Source: JAHJDO01 sp964437505
GTDB lineage: Bacteria; JAHJDO01
Direction: 5' to 3'
NCBI GenBank assembly: GCA_964437505.1
Contig: CAYTGU010000002.1
Span: 1 to 64,000 of the forward strand
Length of the DNA: 64,000 bases
A program made the position numbers and the translations under genes. Shown here in pieces: positions 52,852 to 61,300 of this stretch (the first letter of the stretch is position 1; each line of letters opens with the position of its first letter). The notes under the pieces were generated by a model, which saw only the letters and a list, made by a program, of their open reading frames with translations, was not told where the DNA came from and made no database searches.

Positions 52852-54416
52852 GGTGTTTTCACTGTATCATAACTCATAAGATATAGATAATACTTCTCGT
52901 TAGGTACAATGCTTTTTTTGAATTCTTTAATTTTGGCAATAGGATTCAAAGCAGAGGATATATCAAGTTTGTAATTCATAATAAGCAATATGTCTTCTTT
53001 TCTCTGTAGTGAGAGTTCCTGAGCTTTTTTAAGAATTTCCTGCGCGCTGTGATCACCTCTTTCGTTATTCCAGATAATGAAAGAGCCAAATCTATTGCTT
53101 TGTGTGTAATAGATCCTGCGATTAAGATAACCAGCTACAGCAGATGCTGGAAAATCCATATCTCCAAGCATTAACATATTATCCATTTTGCTATTTTTAA
53201 TGAATTTTGCTGTTTCTTTGCTTGCGGAAAATGGAGAAAACCAATCCACACTACTTGCAGTAATGCCTAAGATAAGATGAATAGACAGAATCCCAACGAT
53301 AAACCTGTTTTTGTGTTTTTTACAAAACCTAGCCAGATTGTTAAAAATCCGTGATTTTAATTCTATATCAGTATAATAATCTGAAATCCACAAACATACA
53401 ATAAACATCATGAATATATATCCATGATGTCTTAACTCACCAAAGTGTATAAAGTAGGAAAACATTAGAAGCCCAATGGTTGCAGAAATATATAAAAAAA
53501 TCACAACAGGCTTTCGCACAAAAAGCAAAAGAGAGAAACATAACAGAATGATGGATAGGATTGCACTAGGAATCCGGGAAGGGAGTATTGTGGAAGTAAT
53601 AAATTTAGTATTCATGAATTCCGGTACAGGAATATAAGCTTTCCATGGAATTGCAATTACATGTGCGATACGTCTTAAATCAATATTCATTCCCCATATT
53701 CTTCCTCCGCTATCAATGGGCTGGATAAGTTGGAGAACCGTAATTATAGTACCAAGAATAAATATGCACATACAGATAACAAGTTCCGTTCTTCTTGCGC
53801 TCAATAATTTTCGCAGGTTCCTATCAAGAACATATTCCATGATCAGCGTAAATCCAAAACAGATAGCGATCATCAAGCCGTAGACACTGGTTTGAGCAAG
53901 CATGAACAGAATACATGACAGAACAAGGTAGTTTTTGGTACGGGTTCGAAACACTGTGCAGAAGCAAAAGATAAACAGAACACCCATTGCATAATTTCTG
54001 CTTATGGTAGCGTATTCATAAAGAGGAAAGTAACCAAAAGCAAATAATATCTTTTGTAACTTTGTAAATGGCGAAAATCTTGTAAAAAGGTATATTGTTG
54101 TTGCAGCTAATAGTAAGTGAAAGAATTGCATTGCAATTGGCTGAGCTGTAAACCTGCTGATAAAGTAAAGACACATATGCCACAGCGCAGGGTGTCCTTC
54201 GTATCTCAGATTGCTAAACAGGTTCATAATGGAGACACTATCCTTGGCAATGAGCCAGGCTTGCAGTTCATCCCGCCACATTTCGTGTGTCAGAATATTC
54301 AGAAGTCCAATGCATAAGAAACTTAAAACTAACAATCCTATAAAAGCAGAGTTATTGCTTAAAAGTGAGTTAAGGGTCTTTTTTGTAGAATTAGTGATTT
54401 TTCGAACAGCAGTCAT
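52824..54416 (-). CDS. Polytopic membrane glycosyltransferase-like protein (GT39/PMT type)
   Basis: A 530-residue membrane protein with about ten to twelve hydrophobic helices. The first extracytoplasmic loop has HEMWRDELQAWLIAKDS, where the acidic pair (Asp-Glu) is the catalytic feature of GT-C enzymes, then RYEGHPALWHMCLY. A soluble C-terminal part follows (about 440-530). It probably uses a polyprenyl-phosphate sugar donor. It heads the minus operon ending in the Xer gene. Divergent from the PilZ gene. Confidence 0.78.
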   Translation of the reverse strand: MTAVRKITNSTKKTLNSLLSNNSAFIGLLVLSFLCIGLLNILTHEMWRDELQAWLIAKDSVSIMNLFSNLRYEGHPALWHMCLYFISRFTAQPIAMQFFHLLLAATTIYLFTRFSPFTKLQKILFAFGYFPLYEYATISRNYAMGVLFIFCFCTVFRTRTKNYLVLSCILFMLAQTSVYGLMIAICFGFTLIMEYVLDRNLRKLLSARRTELVICMCIFILGTIITVLQLIQPIDSGGRIWGMNIDLRRIAHVIAIPWKAYIPVPEFMNTKFITSTILPSRIPSAILSIILLCFSLLLFVRKPVVIFLYISATIGLLMFSYFIHFGELRHHGYIFMMFIVCLWISDYYTDIELKSRIFNNLARFCKKHKNRFIVGILSIHLILGITASSVDWFSPFSASKETAKFIKNSKMDNMLMLGDMDFPASAVAGYLNRRIYYTQSNRFGSFIIWNNERGDHSAQEILKKAQELSLQRKEDILLIMNYKLDISSALNPIAKIKEFKKSIVPNEKYYLYLMSYDTVKTPCQIKKQLL

Positions 54417-54451
54417 TCATTTATTATATATTAGGATTATAAGAAAAACAA

Positions 54452-54480
54452 TTGGCAGATTGTGTACTAAATGCTATAAT
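54452..54480 (+). promoter_or_regulatory. Promoter of the PilZ gene
   Basis: TTGGCA (54452-54457), 17-nt spacer and consensus TATAAT (54475-54480), 35 nt before the ATG. No clear ribosome binding site is seen. Confidence 0.65.
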
Positions 54481-54515
54481 GATTTTAAGAATAAGAAAAT
54501 AAAATTTGGTTAATT

Positions 54516-54890
54516 ATGAGTATATCTGAACAGAGCATCGAAAGGCGAAAATATCCGAGAGCTGAAGCCGATTTTCATGCAGTGATAGATAATGGTTTTG
54601 AGGCAATAAAGACAAAGGTCGATAATATCAGCTGTTCCGGCATCTATTGTGAAGTAAACAAAGAAATTCCACTAATGACAAAGCTTGATTTAAATATGTT
54701 AATTCCGACAACTTTCCCATCAATGGGTGAGTTCTTCCGTGTCCATTGCAGCGGCGTTGTTGTTCGTACGGAACTATCCAAAGATAAAGGCAAATATAAT
54801 ATAGCTATCTTATTCTCCGATCTATTAGAAAGCGCAAAAGACAAACTATCTTCATACATTATTGTAAAGAATTTGAGCAACAAATCCTAG
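54516..54890 (+). CDS. PilZ-domain c-di-GMP receptor-like protein
   Basis: A 124-residue single PilZ domain. Both ligand motifs are intact: RRKYPR (RxxxR, about residues 10-15) and DNISCSGIY (D/NxSxxG, about 37-45). It should bind c-di-GMP. Located between divergent glycosyltransferase and GbsR-type genes with its own promoter, it may tune glycan or pilus output, by inference. Confidence 0.9.
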   Translation: MSISEQSIERRKYPRAEADFHAVIDNGFEAIKTKVDNISCSGIYCEVNKEIPLMTKLDLNMLIPTTFPSMGEFFRVHCSGVVVRTELSKDKGKYNIAILFSDLLESAKDKLSSYIIVKNLSNKS

Positions 54891-54909
54891 TAAAACCCTG
54901 CATTAATTC

Positions 54910-54958
54910 TTGACATTTATCAATTTCTATCTTATTCTATGTTTAGAACATTCTAAAC
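54910..54958 (+). promoter_or_regulatory. Promoter with perfect operator palindrome for the GbsR-type gene
   Basis: TTGACA (54910-54915), 17-nt spacer, TATTCT (54933-54938), then GTTTAGAA-CA-TTCTAAAC (54941-54958), a perfect 8-bp inverted repeat exactly at the expected transcription start. This is the classic position for a repressor. The adjacent GbsR/MarR-type protein is the obvious ligand. Confidence 0.75.
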
Positions 54959-54984
54959 GCAAAGAAACATAAGAGTATTTTATT

Positions 54985-55470
54985 ATGAATTCAGAAATAG
55001 AAGAGATACGCGACTATTTTATTGAAATTGCCGGAAGCATGGCAGGAAATCTCGGATTAAATTCAATTGCCGGTCAGATGTATGCGCTTCTATATATCTC
55101 TAGTGAACCAGTCTCACTTGATGAAATCACACACATCCTGAAAGTAAGCAAGGGAAATGCAAGCGTGAATATCCGTGTGCTTGAAAGGTGGGGCGCGGTA
55201 AAAAAGGTATGGGTAAAAGGAAGCAGGCGTAATTTCTATAAAGCGAATGAAGATATTTTGGAAATAGTTAAAAACCGCCTTAAAGAAGGATTGACAAAGA
55301 GAACAAAAGAGATAGATAGTGAATTATTCCGAGCAGAGCAAATGATTCAAATCGCAGGAAAGCAGCTTAATAAAGAGGATAAGAAAATCACATATGTATA
55401 TAAACAAAAGATTTCAGATATCAGGAAATTGTCTGTGAAGGTGGAAGAGTTGTTGAGGCTTGTTCCGTGA
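54985..55470 (+). CDS. GbsR/MarR-type transcription regulator
   Basis: A 161-residue winged-helix protein. The DNA-binding part has GQMYALLYISSEPVSLDEI, then LKVSKGNASVNIRVLERWG (recognition helix) and the wing VKKVWVKGSRRNFYKA. A long C-terminal helix should dimerise. The GbsR family controls osmolyte genes in Bacillus, but here the gene overlaps a flippase by 4 nt, so it likely controls the glycan cluster. An operator palindrome lies 27 nt upstream. Confidence 0.87.
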   Translation: MNSEIEEIRDYFIEIAGSMAGNLGLNSIAGQMYALLYISSEPVSLDEITHILKVSKGNASVNIRVLERWGAVKKVWVKGSRRNFYKANEDILEIVKNRLKEGLTKRTKEIDSELFRAEQMIQIAGKQLNKEDKKITYVYKQKISDIRKLSVKVEELLRLVP

Positions 55471-56891
55471 ATACAGCCAAAAGAATTGCCAAGAACACAG
55501 CTGTTTTGACAACTGCCCGCATTATCAGCATGATTCTATCCTTGGTATTAACCGCACTTATAGCACGTCATTTAGGCGATATAAACTTTGGTAAGTATTC
55601 TTTTGCCTTTGCCTTCACTTCGCTATTTGTAATACTATCAAACTTTGGTTTGCATACATTAGCCCTAAGAGAAATCGCCAGAGATAAAAAATTAGCTCCT
55701 AAGTACTTAGGCAACATTTTTCCTATTAAGATTATTCTATCTATCGTTGTCTTTGGGTTGATTGTCGTCACTATCAATCTTCTAAACTACCCCTCAGATA
55801 CTAAGTTAGCGGTTTACATAATGGGTCTGTATATAATCATGACCTCATTTACCCAGTTTCATATTTCGGTATTTCGCGCTTTTGAACAGATGGAATATGA
55901 AGCGCTTACAACTGTTCTGGGTAGAGTTGTACTTTTAAGTTTGGGCCTGATTGTTCTATTTTCAGGTGGTGGATTAATCGCTATCATCTTTGTGTTTCTT
56001 ATAGGCGCTATCTTTGAGGCTGTCTTCACATTGTCTCTCCTCACCAGGCGTTTTGTGAAATTTAGACTGCAGTGGGACATAAAGTTTTTGAAACACCTTA
56101 TGAAGAAAGCCCTCCCATTTGGATTAGCAGGGATATTTGGTGTAATATATTTTCGGATTGATATGGTAATGCTTTCTGCGATGAAAGGAGATGCTGCCGT
56201 TGGCTGGTATAGTGCCGCCTATAGGTTGTTGGAAGGGGTAGTATTTATTCCCGCCTTTTTTGCCGCATCGCTTTTTCCTGTGATGTCTAAATTTTTTGTC
56301 TCTTCACGAAGTTCTTTAAAACTATACTATAGTAAATCAGTGGAATATTTATTGTTCATAGCAATCCCCCTTGTGATTGGAACAACTATCTTGGCAGATA
56401 AGATCATTGTTTTTCTCTATGGGATAGAGTATGCCAACTCAATAATTGCTCTCAAAGTACTCATCTGGGCAGTCTTCTTTATTTTTTTAAACTATATAAT
56501 GGGAACAGTATTAGTATCAATCAATAGGGAGAGGTTAAATCTTGTTAATAGTGGTTTTTGCGTTTTGTTGAATATTAGTCTAAATCTTTTTTTGATCCCC
56601 AGTCTGAGTTATGTGGGAGCCAGTATTGCCACTATAATTACAGAGGCAAGTCTTTTCATTATCTCGTTTTGTTTTATATCAAAATACCTACATTTACTCT
56701 CCTTTCATAAACTTTTGCTAAGACCATTGATAGCTAGTTTGGTAATGGGATGTGTAATATTTTGCTTAAAGAATCTAAATCTATTTATATTGACAGCTCT
56801 TGGGATTGTAGTGTACGTGGGAATGTTATATCTTACGGTCTCTCAAGAGAATAGAGAATTTTTTAGAAAGCTTATACATAATAAGAAATAA
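55467..56891 (+). CDS. Oligosaccharide flippase (Wzx/MATE-like)
   Basis: A 474-residue membrane protein with about 12-14 helices and no hydrophilic domains. It has the N-terminal polysaccharide-synthesis signature NTAVLTTARIISMILSLVLT and ARHLGDINFGKYSF. It should move lipid-linked repeat units across the inner membrane. The start is GTG at 55467, overlapping the regulator stop. Confidence 0.9.
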   Translation: MNTAKRIAKNTAVLTTARIISMILSLVLTALIARHLGDINFGKYSFAFAFTSLFVILSNFGLHTLALREIARDKKLAPKYLGNIFPIKIILSIVVFGLIVVTINLLNYPSDTKLAVYIMGLYIIMTSFTQFHISVFRAFEQMEYEALTTVLGRVVLLSLGLIVLFSGGGLIAIIFVFLIGAIFEAVFTLSLLTRRFVKFRLQWDIKFLKHLMKKALPFGLAGIFGVIYFRIDMVMLSAMKGDAAVGWYSAAYRLLEGVVFIPAFFAASLFPVMSKFFVSSRSSLKLYYSKSVEYLLFIAIPLVIGTTILADKIIVFLYGIEYANSIIALKVLIWAVFFIFLNYIMGTVLVSINRERLNLVNSGFCVLLNISLNLFLIPSLSYVGASIATIITEASLFIISFCFISKYLHLLSFHKLLLRPLIASLVMGCVIFCLKNLNLFILTALGIVVYVGMLYLTVSQENREFFRKLIHNKK

Positions 56892-56900
56892 AGGATTATT

Positions 56901-57878
56901 ATGAAGAAGGTATTAATTTCAGCCGGTGCGTCATTAGCAGAAAGCATTCAAATTCAAGCAGTAGTCAAGGCATTTAGAAAGCTGGGGTTTAATCCAGTCT
57001 ATCTCAGGTATTGGCATAAGAGATTGCCTAAAGGGGTGAATATTTCAAAGCTATATCCCATAGCCTTACTTAACGGAGAAAAACTCTTTCTCGCAGCAAA
57101 GAAAAAGAGGCCAGATTTGGTTCTGGTTCTTAAAGGAGAAACGTTTCTTCCCGGTTCTATCGCGAGGATTAAGAAATTAGGTATTCGTACAGCTAACTGG
57201 ACAGTAGACGATGTATTTGGAGTGCATAATCCATTCAACAGGATAGTAAATATAGCAGAATATGATTATGCCTTCAGCTACGACAGATATTGCGTTGAAG
57301 AGTTGAAGATGCGAGGGCTGAATGCTCATTATCTGCCCTGTGCTGCTGACCCTGATGTTTACAAAGAGATGCCTGAGATAAAACCCAAATATGACGTAAC
57401 ATTTCTTGGAGGTCACGACAAAGACAGAGAGAAAATATTGAGTCAGTTGTTGAATTTTGACCTGCATATCTGGGGAAGGGGATGGCTAAGGGGAGTAAAG
57501 AGAACTTCTCCGTTATATCCGCATATTCATAAAGAAGCCTCGTATGGAGTTGAGATGCCAAAAATTTTAAACCAGAGCCGAATAACATTAAATATCCATA
57601 ACAAACAATCTATTCTCAGCACAAACTTCAGAACATTTGAGGCATTGGCGTGCAGAACTTTTCTTCTTTCTGATTATAACAAAGAATTGGAAAATTTATT
57701 TCAACTGGATAAAGAACTCGTTTGTTATCGTAATATTGAAGAACTTAAAAGACTAATTAGATATTATCTTAATAATGAAGAGGAACGAGAGAGAATAGCT
57801 GAAGCAGGGCAGGAGAAGGTCCATAAAGAGAATACTACTATTCATAGGATAAAAAGGCTGATGTATACCCTGCTTTGA
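56901..57878 (+). CDS. CgeB-like glycosyltransferase
   Basis: A 325-residue GT-B protein. The N-terminal half has an atypical DUF3880-like start (VLISAGASLAESIQIQAVVKAF), then NWTVDDVFGVHNPF and AFSYDRYCVEEL. The C-terminal half is a glycosyltransferase-1 type domain with VTFLGGHDKDRE, RGWLRG and SRITLNIHNKQ, ending FRTFEALACRTFLLSD. It is similar to spore-maturation CgeB. Donor and acceptor unknown. Position 9 nt after the flippase. Confidence 0.82.
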   Translation: MKKVLISAGASLAESIQIQAVVKAFRKLGFNPVYLRYWHKRLPKGVNISKLYPIALLNGEKLFLAAKKKRPDLVLVLKGETFLPGSIARIKKLGIRTANWTVDDVFGVHNPFNRIVNIAEYDYAFSYDRYCVEELKMRGLNAHYLPCAADPDVYKEMPEIKPKYDVTFLGGHDKDREKILSQLLNFDLHIWGRGWLRGVKRTSPLYPHIHKEASYGVEMPKILNQSRITLNIHNKQSILSTNFRTFEALACRTFLLSDYNKELENLFQLDKELVCYRNIEELKRLIRYYLNNEEERERIAEAGQEKVHKENTTIHRIKRLMYTLL

Positions 57879-57907
57879 AGTAGATTTATCTCTTACAAAA
57901 GTAAAGT

Positions 57908-58792
57908 ATGTATAAAAAAGATAGTAAAGAGAAAAACGAGCGAAGAGAAGAACCCCTTTGGATGAGAAAAAATCTTGAATTACTAATGCAACGGAACAAG
58001 ATTCCAGAGGATATTTTTAACAAAATATTTCATAATGAAATCATACCATTACAGAGTATGCAGATGCATATAGAACATTATTATAAACCCAAAAGTGAAG
58101 AGGACATAAGAAGGATAGATCGTATCATGTCTAACTTATGTCTAAATAAAAATGACAAGGTTCTCGATATCGGTTGTGGGACAGGCACATTTGTATATCA
58201 TACCTCAAAACTGTGTTCAATGGCCATCGGCATAGATTATTCCATTGGTTCAGTTAAGAGGGCTTCAGAAATAAATAAAAAGTTTATTACAAATGGTAAG
58301 CGATATTTTGTTTGTGCTGATTTAAAGGCCATTCCATTGAAAGAATCAATATTTGACAAGATTGTTGCTGCTGACATTATAGAACATCTAAGTAAGCGTC
58401 AAAAACTATTCGTTTTTAAAGAAGTATACCGCGTTATGAAAAAAGAGGGAGTTCTTGTTATCGGTACGCCAAACGGCTTGCTTGTAAAGTTTAGCTATTT
58501 TCTTATGAAGTTAAAAACAGTTAAAGCAAAAATCTTAGGAGGCGATTTTCCCAGGCCAGATATAACTACAGCAAGTCACATCGGCCTTACTGATATTTTT
58601 GAGCTTAAAAAATTAGCTAGAAATAGATACACGGTCAAAACAAAGTATTTTATTGATAATATCCCCTTTATTTCAAGACGTTTGGGTCGTTTTCCAAACA
58701 TTATTTCTTTTTTGACAAATCTACTAAAGAAGATACCATTAATAAGAGATTTTTTTACAACTTACATTATGATGGTAATGAAAAAGATATAG
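57908..58792 (+). CDS. SAM-dependent methyltransferase in the glycan cluster
   Basis: A 294-residue class I methyltransferase. Motif I is KVLDIGCGTGTFVYHTS, the strand-2 acid is IGIDYSIG, then FDKIVAADIIEHLSKRQK (motif post-II) and VLVIGTPNG. An unusually long C-terminal part has hydrophobic Phe/Ile-rich segments ending FFTTYIMMVMKKI, which may touch the membrane. It lies between two glycosyltransferases, so sugar or lipid methylation is likely. Confidence 0.85.
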   Translation: MYKKDSKEKNERREEPLWMRKNLELLMQRNKIPEDIFNKIFHNEIIPLQSMQMHIEHYYKPKSEEDIRRIDRIMSNLCLNKNDKVLDIGCGTGTFVYHTSKLCSMAIGIDYSIGSVKRASEINKKFITNGKRYFVCADLKAIPLKESIFDKIVAADIIEHLSKRQKLFVFKEVYRVMKKEGVLVIGTPNGLLVKFSYFLMKLKTVKAKILGGDFPRPDITTASHIGLTDIFELKKLARNRYTVKTKYFIDNIPFISRRLGRFPNIISFLTNLLKKIPLIRDFFTTYIMMVMKKI

Positions 58793-58856
58793 AAAGGAAA
58801 AACGTATAGTATAAATCGGTGAAAAAATCTAAATAATTTGGAGATTAAAGAAGAGA

Positions 58857-60026
58857 ATGAGAATAGGAATTGGTGTCCAAGCCCTAATCAATCACCATGG
58901 TCGTGGGATAGAAAAGTATATTCAATATTTTTTGAAGGCTCTGGCTAAAATCGATAGTATAAATGAATATGTACTTCTTCAAGAGGATACAGAGCTTGAA
59001 GGGAATATTTTTCAAGGTAATTTTCTGCCTCAGTCATATCATATCAGTGCGCGAAATTATCCACGCGGATTACGCTGGCTTTGGGAATATATTTCCTTAC
59101 CACGCGAGTTCAAATATTTTAAACTTGATTTATATCATAGCATGGATCTGGGAATTCCACGCTATGGGAGAGGAGTTTATCTAGCTACTGTGCATGATAT
59201 TTTGCCTTATCTTTATCCTCAAACTTGTCAGATCAGTCCGCAGCAGCTTTTTAAGTACAGGTTGAAGCTCTGGTCATTGAAGCGAGCGGATCACATTATA
59301 GCTATTAGTGAGTACACAAAGAATGATCTAGTTGTAAAACTTGGATTATCAGCTAGACGAATAACAGTTATTCCATACGGAATAGCCGATATTTTTCATC
59401 CGATTGATATCAGAGAATCCAGAAGAGTGATAAAAGACAAATTCAAGATAGAATATCCATATATACTTTACGTTGGAGCTTTTGGACCAACAAAAAACAT
59501 CTCCGTGCTTTTGAGATCGTTTCGTCATGTTGTAGATAGATTTCCGAATTACAGACTAGTGTTGATTGGCTCTCAAAAGCATCCCAATTATAACCAGTTG
59601 ATAATACTATCTCAGAATCTGGGGATAGAGGGTAAGCTAACATGGATTGATTCTCTGGAACATAAAGATTTAGTGAGCCTCTATAGCGCTGCTCATCTTT
59701 TTGTTTTTCCTAGTCTTTTAGAGGGATTTGGGCTACCACCACTGGAAGCTATGGCCTGTGGAGCCCCAGTGATTGCTTCAAAAGCTGTCTCTTTACCAGA
59801 AGTGGTTGGAGGTGCAGGAATATTGGTTGATTCACGCAATGTTGATGATCTATCCCAATCAATAATAAAAGTGCTTTCTTCAGATACAATGAGATTAAAA
59901 ATGAAAGTCAGAGGACTAAAACAGGCTGCACAATTCTCATGGGGGGAGAATGCTAGAAAAACATTGGGTATTTACCAGAAAATTTTGGAAAATATCAAAA
60001 AAGACAGGTACAATGCTATTAATTAA
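58857..60026 (+). CDS. Glycosyltransferase family 4
   Basis: A 389-residue GT-B retaining enzyme. The start is MRIGIGVQALINHHGRGIEKY, the linker YPYILYVGAFGPTKN and the nucleotide-sugar site FPSLLEGFGLPPLEAMACG, with the E-x7-E motif. It resembles mannosyl-type transferases of O-antigen clusters. It overlaps the GT9 gene by 14 nt. Confidence 0.92.
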   Translation: MRIGIGVQALINHHGRGIEKYIQYFLKALAKIDSINEYVLLQEDTELEGNIFQGNFLPQSYHISARNYPRGLRWLWEYISLPREFKYFKLDLYHSMDLGIPRYGRGVYLATVHDILPYLYPQTCQISPQQLFKYRLKLWSLKRADHIIAISEYTKNDLVVKLGLSARRITVIPYGIADIFHPIDIRESRRVIKDKFKIEYPYILYVGAFGPTKNISVLLRSFRHVVDRFPNYRLVLIGSQKHPNYNQLIILSQNLGIEGKLTWIDSLEHKDLVSLYSAAHLFVFPSLLEGFGLPPLEAMACGAPVIASKAVSLPEVVGGAGILVDSRNVDDLSQSIIKVLSSDTMRLKMKVRGLKQAAQFSWGENARKTLGIYQKILENIKKDRYNAIN

Positions 60027-61176
60027 AATATTTATTCTACGCATTTTTTATACGTTGATTTGGATTAAAGAATTAATAGTCCATCAATTCCTACCATTAA
60101 ATTTATCCATAATTAAAAAAATTCTTGTGATTCAACCATCAGGGATTGGAAATATGGTACTGTTTACTCCTGCATTGAAGGCGTTGCGAAAAGGTTTTCC
60201 TCATGCGTATATTACGCTAATGATTGGGACTAATAGTGCTGATGAGGTAATCAGAGGAAGCGGCTTAGTGAATAAGGTAATCAGATACAAATTTAATGGA
60301 ATAATAGAAAAGAGCAGATTCATTAAGAGACTGCGAAAGGAAAGATTTGATCTATCCCTTGTTTCATTTTTAGACAGCAATTATGAGATGGCTCTGGTCT
60401 CCTATCTCAGCGCTGCTACATGGAGGGTCGGTTATCATTCTCAAAGATATTCCTGTGGCAAGGGGTGTGGGAAGCTATATAATATTAAAATCAAATTGCT
60501 TGATATTACAGAGGACAGACACGAAGTAGAGAGGCATCTGGATCTCATACGAGTTTTAGGTTTACCCATAAAGGATAAGAAAATAGAAATCTGGCTTGAT
60601 AAAGAAGATAGAGAATTCGCAGAAGAATTTCTTAAGAAGTATGATATATCAAATAATCTTCTTATCGGAATGCATCCTGGGGCAGGTGGAACAATGGGCT
60701 TTAAGTGCTGGCCTAAGGAAAGGTTTGCCATGGTAGCAGATAAATTTGGTAAAGGATATAATGCAAAGATATTACTTGTAGGAGGTCATGAAGAAACTAA
60801 ATTGGCTGATCAAATTGGAAAGTTAATGACCGAAGAACCGATTATAGCTGTTGGAAAGACTTCTATTAAACAAACAGCTGCATTAATAGAAAAATGCGAT
60901 TTATTCATCACTAATGATAGTGGTCCCATGCATATAGCCTCTGCAGTAGGCATTTCTGTTGTTGCCATCTTTGGGCCAACAATCTCTCAGAAGAATGCAC
61001 CGCGTGGGAATAAGAATATTATAATAAAGAAAGACCTGATATGCTCTCCTTGCTATCGATTTAAGGATATAAGTTGCAAAAAGCGTATTTGTCTTGAGTC
61101 TATATCGGTTGAAGAAGTTATAGTGGCAGCAGAGAAATTACTGCGACAAATTGGGAGGATAGATGTCCAAAATTAA
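60013..61176 (+). CDS. Glycosyltransferase family 9 (heptosyltransferase type)
   Basis: A 387-residue GT9 protein. The frame is open further upstream, but ATG 60013 with ACAGG nearby and overlap with the previous gene is the better start. Two hallmarks are IGMHPGAGGTMGFKCWPKER and TNDSGPMHIASAVGISVVAIFGPT (read in two parts). Four Cys residues near the end (CSPCYRFKDISCKKRIC) are also seen in RfaF-type enzymes. It implies LPS-like or heptose-containing glycan, though the sugar is not provable. Confidence 0.9.
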   Translation: MLLIKIFILRIFYTLIWIKELIVHQFLPLNLSIIKKILVIQPSGIGNMVLFTPALKALRKGFPHAYITLMIGTNSADEVIRGSGLVNKVIRYKFNGIIEKSRFIKRLRKERFDLSLVSFLDSNYEMALVSYLSAATWRVGYHSQRYSCGKGCGKLYNIKIKLLDITEDRHEVERHLDLIRVLGLPIKDKKIEIWLDKEDREFAEEFLKKYDISNNLLIGMHPGAGGTMGFKCWPKERFAMVADKFGKGYNAKILLVGGHEETKLADQIGKLMTEEPIIAVGKTSIKQTAALIEKCDLFITNDSGPMHIASAVGISVVAIFGPTISQKNAPRGNKNIIIKKDLICSPCYRFKDISCKKRICLESISVEEVIVAAEKLLRQIGRIDVQN

Positions 61177-61231
61177 CCTTAATTATGTTGCTTCTTCCAA
61201 ATATTTTATTCCAGATCAATTAGATAAATAA
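61163..61231 (+). CDS. 22-codon open frame after GT9, possible truncated gene
   Basis: ATG 61163 lies inside the last codons of the GT9 gene and is preceded by GGGAGGAT, a good ribosome binding site. The frame codes only MSKINLNYVASSKYFIPDQL plus two residues before TAA. This is the arrangement of a coupled downstream gene, so it may be the stub of a deleted one. The remaining 70 nt to the next gene hold nothing else callable. Confidence 0.3.
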   Translation: MSKINLNYVASSKYFIPDQLDK

Positions 61232-61300
61232 GAGAATGGATATTATTAAGATCGCTTTTATAATAAATAAAGTTTATAACAGAAAAGAAGGTGTTTTAGA

